Origin: Acidobacteriaceae bacterium
GTDB lineage: Bacteria; Acidobacteriota; Terriglobia; Terriglobales; Acidobacteriaceae
NCBI GenBank assembly: GCA_003133425.1
Contig: PKXI01000156.1
Span: 35,065-54,306 of the forward strand
Length of the DNA stretch: 19,242 nt
Direction of reading: 5' to 3'
Shown: one piece after another, positions 13,892 through 19,242 of the stretch
Layout: each line of letters opens with the position of its first letter
Numbering within the stretch: position 1 is the stretch's first letter
Made by a program: the position numbers and the translations under genes
Notes under the pieces: model-generated
Database searches by the model: none
What the model was told of the DNA's origin: nothing
The model's input: the letters and a program-made list of their open reading frames with translations, nothing else

Positions 13892-14842
13892 TTAAATGCG
13901 AGAGGCTCCCACGCTCTCCGCCGTGGCTTCATCAAGGGATGCCAATGGTTCGTGGAGCGTGAGCACCGGACAGCGCGCATGGGCCAGGACCCGGTAAACC
14001 GTGCGGTCGCGGGTCAGGTTCTCAAAGGCCGAACGGTGGGTTGCGCCCAAAACAATCAGGCTCGCCTTCCGCTCCGAGGCCTCAGCCAGAATCTCGATGG
14101 AGGGGTTGCCATGGACGACGACCGGCTCAATGTCCAGGCAGCAGCCAGCTGCTGTTTCCTCGGCCAGAATGCGTAACTCGCGCATTGCGGCGGAATTCAC
14201 GCCGGTGGGCAGCCCACTGTGCAGCATCTCGTCCTCCGGCGGCAGCACATTCAGCAGGACAAGTTTTGCATTCATTCCAGCAGCCATTTGACAGGCAAGC
14301 GCTGCGCTCGGGCGAGAGGTCTCTCTGAGAGTGGTGGCATGCAGCACGACATGTTCTTCGAAGCCGCGATGCACCGGGAGATGAGCCTCGGGTCCCACGG
14401 TAAAGACCGGGAGTTTGACCGAGCGCAGCACTTGTTCTGCCACGGAACCAAGGAGCAACTTTCCAAGCTTGCTCCGGCTCCGGGTACCGAGAAGGATGCG
14501 ATCCGCTTTGAACTGGCGGACCGCTGCGACGATCTGCTCAGTGGCATGGCCCTCGCGCACCAGACCGTGGCAGGCGATGTTGCGGCGTCGGGCTGCTTCG
14601 CACCAGGGCTTGAGCTCCTTTTCCGCAAACTCCAGCACCGCCGAGGGATCGTAATAGGGCATTCCCACGGCATCGATCGATATTGCCGCGGAGGAGGCAA
14701 TCGCATGGAGCAGAATGAGCCGCGCCCCGGTCTCAGCTGCCTGTGCCAGGGCAAATGGCATAAGCTGGTCCAGGTCGCTGAGGTCCGTGGCGACGAGAAT
14801 TACCGCTGGATGGGCCCATCGGTTGGTGCCGGAATCCGCCAT
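13892..14842 (-). CDS. Tandem-domain universal stress protein (UspA family) 2
   Basis: A 316-residue protein of two UspA-type domains, convergent with the CRP/FNR gene (115-bp gap, no clear terminator). Domain 1 (about 13-155) starts PAVILVATDLSDLDQLMPFA and ends ADRILLGTRSRSKLGKLLLG then SVAEQVLRSVKLPVFTVG. The ATP loop is G-x2-S-x9-G-S, with the second glycine replaced by serine. Domain 2 (about 164-300) starts EEHVVLHATTLRETSRPSAA and ends LIVLGATHRSAFENLTRDR then ARCPVLTLHE, with no intact nucleotide loop. The upstream part of the frame (to 14905) is not conserved-looking, so ATG 14842 is chosen; its Shine-Dalgarno is weak. The CRP/FNR-like palindrome at 14913-14928 is 71 bp upstream. Confidence 0.9.
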   Translation of the reverse strand: MADSGTNRWAHPAVILVATDLSDLDQLMPFALAQAAETGARLILLHAIASSAAISIDAVGMPYYDPSAVLEFAEKELKPWCEAARRRNIACHGLVREGHATEQIVAAVRQFKADRILLGTRSRSKLGKLLLGSVAEQVLRSVKLPVFTVGPEAHLPVHRGFEEHVVLHATTLRETSRPSAALACQMAAGMNAKLVLLNVLPPEDEMLHSGLPTGVNSAAMRELRILAEETAAGCCLDIEPVVVHGNPSIEILAEASERKASLIVLGATHRSAFENLTRDRTVYRVLAHARCPVLTLHEPLASLDEATAESVGASRI

Positions 14843-14912
14843 AGCATACACCCTGTACCGCACAGGTTGCCACCTATATGGACGTGGTGATGTGTCATGC
14901 AGCACCGGTCGA

Positions 14913-14928
14913 TGTGATCCAAATCACC
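14913..14928. promoter_or_regulatory. CRP/FNR-type operator, GTGAT-CCAA-ATCAC
   Basis: GTGAT (14914-14918) and ATCAC (14923-14927) form a perfect 5+5 dyad with a 4-bp spacer; with flanks it reads TGTGA-N6-TCACC. It lies in the 197-bp gap between divergent universal stress protein 2 (-) and the CheX-like gene (+). A CATATA or TATAGG -10 candidate on the - strand (14880-14873) would put the site near -52 to -54 of the stress gene. The nearby CRP/FNR protein is the likely ligand. Confidence 0.6.
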
Positions 14929-14964
14929 CGCGAAGAATCGACCTCGCGCCACAGATTCAGATTG

Positions 14965-14981
14965 CTCCAATCACTTTGGAG
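14965..14981. promoter_or_regulatory. Inverted repeat CTCCAA-N5-TTGGAG upstream of the CheX-like gene
   Basis: Perfect 6-bp arms, CTCCAA (14965-14970) and TTGGAG (14976-14981), lie 58 bp before the CheX-like ATG. It may be an operator or a leader hairpin. The arm GCTCCAA also appears twice, unpaired, at 11097-11103 and 11147-11153 upstream of the other stress gene. Confidence 0.3.
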
Positions 14982-15039
14982 TGCGTCGTTTCCGGCTCTG
15001 CCGCTCCACATTCTCTCAACACATTCTGAGATTCACCCG

Positions 15040-15558
15040 ATGAACTTTGAAGAAGCAAACAATCCAAAAACAATCTCCGGGATGGGAGTGCGGACAATGC
15101 GGGTGCAGCTCGACGAAGAATCAGTGATCAGCGCAAATTCCCAGTTCTGGGAGCAGATGCTGGCCATGAGGCTGGAGCCGGTGCTGATGCCGATGGCGCA
15201 GGAGCTCTGCGTTGGGACACGACACCTGCTGGGCACTGTTAAACTCTCCGGAATGTGGCAGGGCCGCATTGAAGTGCGGATCGACGAAAGGCTCGCTTAC
15301 TGCGCCACGGCAGCCATGCTCATGCAGCCAATGGAAACAGTGGGCGAAGCCGATACGCTGGACGCAACAAAAGAGATCGCCAACATGATTGCCGGAGTCA
15401 TCAAGTCTTCCCTGCCCCGCCCGTGCACGATGACGGTGCCTGAATCGGCCGTAGAGGCGGCCGCGTTCTGTGAGCTGCAACGGATTGAAAACACGCTGGC
15501 TGTCGGCTTTCGCCATGCCGACGGAGACCTGATGGTTCGCGTGTGGGAACAGCGATAA
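15040..15558 (+). CDS. CheX-like protein (CheC/CheX/FliY superfamily)
   Basis: A 172-residue single-domain protein. The C-terminal half carries the family phosphatase signature, DATKEIANMIAGVIKSSLPR: E-x2-N with the following IAGxxKSxLP helix, then MTVPESAV and a strand pair ending GDLMVRVWEQR. CheX and CheC remove phosphate from CheY~P. Only one E-x2-N motif is present, as in CheX. No chemotaxis or flagellar gene is in the window, so it may serve a stand-alone response regulator or another phospho-relay. ATG 15040 lacks a good ribosome-binding site; ATG 15082 is a shorter alternative. It is divergent from universal stress protein 2 and shares its palindrome-bearing upstream region. Confidence 0.78.
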   Translation: MNFEEANNPKTISGMGVRTMRVQLDEESVISANSQFWEQMLAMRLEPVLMPMAQELCVGTRHLLGTVKLSGMWQGRIEVRIDERLAYCATAAMLMQPMETVGEADTLDATKEIANMIAGVIKSSLPRPCTMTVPESAVEAAAFCELQRIENTLAVGFRHADGDLMVRVWEQR

Positions 15559-15602
15559 TATCAATAGAAACCGCTGCTCCCAACCACGGTCCCGCCATCA
15601 CA

Positions 15603-15630
15603 TTGCGCCGTTGCTCGATCTATGTATAAT
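15603..15630 (+). promoter_or_regulatory. Promoter of the aminotransferase gene
   Basis: A perfect -10 TATAAT (15625-15630) is preceded 16 bp upstream by TTGCGC (15603-15608, 3-4 of 6 to consensus). The predicted start is near 15637, about 72 nt before the ATG. The -10 is the best in the window; the -35 is weak. Confidence 0.55.
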
Positions 15631-15708
15631 GCCTGCGGCCAAGAGCCGGATGGGCAGATTGCAGCCTCATACACCAACCGCTCTTGTCCACGCACAGGAG
15701 CGTGAGTC

Positions 15709-16902
15709 ATGTTGGCACAAACTTTACAGCACGAGTTACTTTTGGCGCGGCGCATGTCGCGGCTCGGCACCGAAACTGCCTTTGAAGTTCTCAGCAAGGC
15801 CAAGGCCCTCGAGCGCCAGGGCAGGAGCATCATCCATCTGGAGATCGGCGAGCCCGACTTCGAAACCCCAGGAAATATTGTGGAAGCAGCCGTGGACGCG
15901 CTGCGCACAGGATGGACCCACTACGGACCGTCTGCCGGTCTGCCCGATCTGCGCGAAACCATCGCCCAGTATGTAAGCCACACACGCGGGGTTGAGGTTT
16001 CGCCCGATGAAGTGGTGGTGGTGCCGGGCGGCAAGCCCATTATGTTCTTCACCATGCTGGCGTTGATCGATGAAGGCGATGAAGTCATCTATCCCAACCC
16101 CGGCTTTCCTATTTACGAGTCGATGATCAACTACGCGGGCGGCAAGGCCGTGCCCATCCAGTTACACGAGGAGCGCGACTTTGCGATGGACGTCCGCGAG
16201 CTCGTTTCCCTGATTACCGATCGCACCAAACTCATCATTCTCAACTCGCCGCAGAACCCCACCGGAGGCATATTGCCGCGCGAAGATATCGAGCAGGTTG
16301 CCCGCGCCATTGGCGACCGAAACATCATGGTGCTTTCCGACGAGATCTACAGCCGCCTGCAGTTTGAAGGCGAGCCATTCTCCATCATGAAAATTCCCGG
16401 CATGCAGGAGCGCACCATCCTGCTTGACGGCTTCTCGAAGACCTACGCAATGACCGGTTGGCGCGTGGGTTACGGCGTCATGCGCGCCGACCTTGCGACG
16501 CAGATCACGCGCCTGATGACGAACTCAAACTCCTGCACCGCTACCTTTACGCAGATGGCCTGCATTGAAGCGCTGCAGGGCGATCAGAGTGCAGTAATCC
16601 GCATGTGCGCCGAGTTCAAACACAGGTCAGAAGTCTTCGTGGCCGGCCTGAACAAGATTAAGGGCTTCAGTTGCCGGATGCCGAAAGGCGCCTTCTACGT
16701 CTTCCCGAACATCACCGCTTCGGGATGGAAATCCAAGCCTCTGGCCGACGCGCTGCTCGAGCAAACCGGTGTGGCCGCGCTCTCCGGCGCCGCCTTCGGC
16801 CAATACGGCGAAGGCTACCTGCGCTTCAGCGTCGCCAATTCACTCAAGAATCTCGAAGAAGCGCTCTATCGCATCGACCGATGGACAAAGGAAAATCTGT
16901 AG
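15709..16902 (+). CDS. PLP-dependent aminotransferase, class I/II
   Basis: A 397-residue cytoplasmic fold-type I aminotransferase of the AspC/alanine-aminotransferase-like subgroup, moving an amino group between an amino acid and a 2-oxoacid. All key elements are visible: substrate-loop LEIGEPDFETPGN (about 44-56), HYGPSAGLPDLRE (71-83), NSPQNPTGG with N183, LSDEIYSRL with D211 and Y214, the PLP lysine K244 in DGFSKTYAMTGWRVGYG, and the carboxylate-binding R372 in YLRFSVAN. It appears complete and active. ATG 15709 has AGGAG (15696-15700) 8 nt upstream. The amino acid substrate cannot be fixed from sequence. It precedes the transketolase by 137 bp on the same strand, perhaps in one transcript interrupted by a large hairpin. 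Confidence 0.93.
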   Translation: MLAQTLQHELLLARRMSRLGTETAFEVLSKAKALERQGRSIIHLEIGEPDFETPGNIVEAAVDALRTGWTHYGPSAGLPDLRETIAQYVSHTRGVEVSPDEVVVVPGGKPIMFFTMLALIDEGDEVIYPNPGFPIYESMINYAGGKAVPIQLHEERDFAMDVRELVSLITDRTKLIILNSPQNPTGGILPREDIEQVARAIGDRNIMVLSDEIYSRLQFEGEPFSIMKIPGMQERTILLDGFSKTYAMTGWRVGYGVMRADLATQITRLMTNSNSCTATFTQMACIEALQGDQSAVIRMCAEFKHRSEVFVAGLNKIKGFSCRMPKGAFYVFPNITASGWKSKPLADALLEQTGVAALSGAAFGQYGEGYLRFSVANSLKNLEEALYRIDRWTKENL

Positions 16903-16933
16903 TTTTCTCGCACTCTGCTTTCGCATTAATTTT

Positions 16934-16978
16934 GGGTGCCCCAGGTCTCGTCCGCCGCGGCAGATGAGACCTGGGATA
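16934..16978. repeat. Long hairpin repeat between aminotransferase and transketolase
   Basis: A perfect 10-bp stem, CCCAGGTCTC (16940-16949) with GAGACCTGGG (16966-16975), can extend inward by three more pairs. It is framed by GGGTGCC on the left and ATAG on the right. No T-run follows on the + strand. The form (GGGTGCCCC-stem-loop-GGGATA) resembles dispersed palindromes I recall from acidobacterial intergenic DNA; this is unverified. It could stabilise or process the transcript. The rest of the gap holds the transketolase ribosome-binding site. Confidence 0.6.
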
Positions 16979-17039
16979 GCAAGGCAACTAGTCAAAGCAC
17001 GAAAACTCGCGCAACCTTTTACAGCGCAAGGAGAACCAC

Positions 17040-19091
17040 GTGGCCCTCATAGATTCCACAACAGGAAATATCATCCGCAATTATTCCATCGAAGAACTAC
17101 GCGACGCCGCCAACCTCATGCGCGGCTACGATCTTGTTGCGCTTTGCGCGGCAGGCTCGGGCCACTCCGGCAGCACGCTCTCCATTATGGATGTCGCCGC
17201 CGCTCTCTACCTGCATGCAGCCGACCACGATCCAAAGAATCCCAACTGGCCGGATCGCGACCGGATCATCTGGTCCGCCGGACACAAGGCCCCCGCACTG
17301 TACGTTGCGTTGGGCTTTGCGGGTTTTTGTCCACTCGAAGAAGTTGTCACGTTGCGCAAACTCTACTCGCCCTTCCAGGGACATCCGCACTGGCTCAGGC
17401 TGCCGGGCGTCGAAGTCTCCTCTGGCTCGCTGGGCCAGGGGTTGAGCGTCAGCGTCGGCATGGCTCTCGCCGCACGCATCGATGGCAAACATCACAAGAT
17501 CTTCTGCCTCATGGGCGACGGAGAACAGCAGGAAGGCCAGGTGTGGGAAGCCGCCATGGAGGCAGGAAACTACCACCTCGACAACATCATCGCCATCATC
17601 GACTGCAATCGCCTGCAGATCGACGGCTGGGTGAAAGACGTTATGAATGTGGAACCGCTCGCCCAGAAATACGCGAGCTTCGGCTGGGAAGTCCTACACA
17701 CTGACGGCCACGACATGGAGCAACTTGTCGCCACGCTCGCAAGGGCCCGCACCACCGTCGGCAAACCTACCGTCATCCTCGCCGACACCATCAAGGGCAA
17801 AGGCGTCAGCTTCATGGAGAATCAGCCCGGCTGGCACGGCAAAGCGCCGAATTTCGAAGAACTTGCCGCCGCACTCAAGGATCTCGGCCTCAGTGAACGC
17901 ATTCCCGTCGATCCGCTATTGGCCAAAGCCAGCATCTACCAGGCCGAAGTTGACCGCAAGCTTGCATCCAAGATGCCTAAATTTTCGCGCGACTACTGGT
18001 GGAATGCAGGCAATACGATGAAGGTGAAAATGGAGCCCACGCGCAAAGGCTTCGGCAAGTCGCTGGCCGAGAACGGGGACGACGAGCGCGTGGTTTGTCT
18101 GGGCCTCGATATCTCCGGCTCCATCACTATTGCCGATTTCTACGCAGGCAAGCCGGAGCGTGCGAAGCGCTGGATCAGCATGGGCATCGCCGAGCAATCG
18201 GCCACCGCAGCGGCTGCGGGCATGGCTCGGGAAGGCAAGCTGCCCGTACTCGGCTCCTATGCCACATTTTCCGCCGCGCGCAACCTCGATCAGCTTCGCG
18301 TCTCAGTGTGCTACGGAAACTTCAACGTCCTGGTTGCCGGGGCGCATGCGGGAGTCTCGGTTGGCGCTGACGGCGCAACGCATCAGGCACTGGAAGATCT
18401 CTTCGCCATGCAAGGCATGCCCAACATGACGGTGGTCGTCCCCTGCGACGCGATCGAAACCCGCAAGGCCACGGACTACCTGTTGCTCAAGCATGTCGGG
18501 CCAAAATATATCCGCTTCGCCCGCGAGGCTACGCCAATAGTCACCAGCGAGACCACGCCCTTCGTCTTCGGCCAGGCGAATGTAATTCGTCTGCGCGCTG
18601 AAGCCGCCAACTTCGTTGACGCGTTCGAGATGCAGTTAGCGAGTGAATACAAAAATGAGTCAGAAGATCTAACCATCATCGCTATCGGCCCCATGGTTCC
18701 TGAGGCCATGCGCGCGGCCCGCATTCTCAAGCTCGACTACGGCTTCGAGACGCGCATCGTAAACATGCACACGCTTAAGCCCATCGACGTTGAAGCCGTT
18801 ATTCGCGCTGCCCAGGAGACGGGCGTCCTAGTCACAGCGGAAGAGCACCAGATCGGCGCTCTTGCCTGGCGCGTCAGTTCCCTTCTTACTGAGAGCCCAA
18901 AACTCTACGGCATGCCTGTCATCACCGGCGCCATCGGAGTCAAAGACCGCTTTGGCGATTCCGGCGCACCGTGGGACCTGGTAAAGGAACTCGAAGTGAG
19001 CGCCGAGCACATCGCACAGAAGGGCGTGGAATTAATGGCGGTCAAGAAGATAGCGTCAAGAACGAATGGGCAAAGCGCGCAGGTCAATTGA
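17040..19091 (+). CDS. tkt: Transketolase, single-chain
   Basis: A 683-residue thiamine-diphosphate enzyme of the non-oxidative pentose phosphate pathway, moving two-carbon ketol units between sugar phosphates. The N-terminal TPP-binding domain has GSGHSGSTLS (H42), SSGSLGQGLSVSVGMAL, and the cofactor motif GDGEQQEG (159-166) closing at N190 in IAIIDCNRLQIDG. The central pyrimidine domain has ISMGIAEQSATAAAAG with the catalytic E385. The C-terminal domain includes IVNMHTLKPID and TAEEHQIGALAWRV. The style (GHSGSTLS rather than GHPGAPM) resembles the short, archaeal-like lineage, often split in two genes; here both halves are one chain. An extra 20-25-residue segment (about 521-543) sits before the last domain. 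GTG 17040 follows AAGGAG (17028-17033) by 6 nt. Confidence 0.93.
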   Translation: MALIDSTTGNIIRNYSIEELRDAANLMRGYDLVALCAAGSGHSGSTLSIMDVAAALYLHAADHDPKNPNWPDRDRIIWSAGHKAPALYVALGFAGFCPLEEVVTLRKLYSPFQGHPHWLRLPGVEVSSGSLGQGLSVSVGMALAARIDGKHHKIFCLMGDGEQQEGQVWEAAMEAGNYHLDNIIAIIDCNRLQIDGWVKDVMNVEPLAQKYASFGWEVLHTDGHDMEQLVATLARARTTVGKPTVILADTIKGKGVSFMENQPGWHGKAPNFEELAAALKDLGLSERIPVDPLLAKASIYQAEVDRKLASKMPKFSRDYWWNAGNTMKVKMEPTRKGFGKSLAENGDDERVVCLGLDISGSITIADFYAGKPERAKRWISMGIAEQSATAAAAGMAREGKLPVLGSYATFSAARNLDQLRVSVCYGNFNVLVAGAHAGVSVGADGATHQALEDLFAMQGMPNMTVVVPCDAIETRKATDYLLLKHVGPKYIRFAREATPIVTSETTPFVFGQANVIRLRAEAANFVDAFEMQLASEYKNESEDLTIIAIGPMVPEAMRAARILKLDYGFETRIVNMHTLKPIDVEAVIRAAQETGVLVTAEEHQIGALAWRVSSLLTESPKLYGMPVITGAIGVKDRFGDSGAPWDLVKELEVSAEHIAQKGVELMAVKKIASRTNGQSAQVN

Positions 19092-19242
19092 GCCAACGCA
19101 GCCCAACCGGCTGGTGCGGAGGCAGCGGCAACACAATGAAGCCTTCGCGCCAGTGACCCTCTTCGCGGCGCGGAGGATTGCCGACGATGCGGACTGCGGC
19201 GGTGTTACGCTCATCGAGCGCTAGCCCTGGCAGTCCACCGAC
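19084..19242 (-). CDS. Unrecognised protein, C-terminal 52 residues (5' partial)
   Basis: The - strand frame is open from the right edge to a TGA at 19086-19084, overlapping the transketolase stop by 8 bp in a convergent arrangement. The visible 52 residues include LALDERNTAAVRIVGNPPRR and GFIVLPLPPHQPVGLRWLN. Codon use looks like a real gene of this genome, and the open frame with a tail-to-tail overlap supports a true C-terminus. I do not recognise the family; the proline-rich beta-like tail would suit an enzyme or lipoprotein, but nothing firm can be said. Confidence 0.5.
   Translation of the reverse strand, partial: VGGLPGLALDERNTAAVRIVGNPPRREEGHWREGFIVLPLPPHQPVGLRWLN

Overview
The window looks like a chromosomal segment of a GC-rich soil bacterium, most likely an Acidobacteriota member of the Terriglobia type. 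The reasons are the gene mix (secreted GH3 and GH92 glycosidases, MacB-like permease pairs, tandem universal stress proteins, a stand-alone CheX-like protein) and palindromic intergenic repeats of a style I associate with that group. The taxon is inferred from memory; there is no rRNA or other marker here. I see no tRNA, rRNA, CRISPR array, insertion sequence or origin.

Layout. 1-976: the 3' end of a short-chain dehydrogenase (+) converges on a PP-loop ATPase of the diphthine-ammonia-ligase-like family (-). 933-1676: a compact type II toxin-antitoxin operon (Phd/YefM antitoxin, PIN toxin) with its own promoter and an overlapping palindrome. A hairpin at 1713-1737 may terminate it and the facing GH3 gene. 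1758-7054 (-): a MacB/FtsX-type permease, a second such permease, then a secreted GH3 beta-glycosidase with a PA14 insert. 7429-8634 (+): the divergent HlyD-type adaptor that would partner the permeases; no ATPase subunit is in the window. 8672-8762: a multi-hairpin repeat. 8801-11035 (-): a secreted GH92 alpha-mannosidase.

11036-15558 is the most interesting block. It runs: two palindromic operators, tandem universal stress protein 1 (+), a cyclic-nucleotide-binding-fold protein without an HTH (+), a complete CRP/FNR regulator with an FNR-like cysteine set (+), tandem universal stress protein 2 (-), another CRP/FNR-like palindrome, and a CheX-like protein (+). Two near-perfect GTGAT-N4-rTCAC palindromes flank the regulator genes. 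They fit the RE-x-x-x-R recognition helix of the encoded regulator, suggesting a small local redox or energy-stress regulon that may also control the GH92 gene.

15603-19091 (+): a PLP aminotransferase with a TATAAT promoter, a long hairpin repeat, and a single-chain transketolase, probably co-oriented housekeeping metabolism. The right edge holds the C-terminus of an unrecognised gene (-) that overlaps the transketolase stop.
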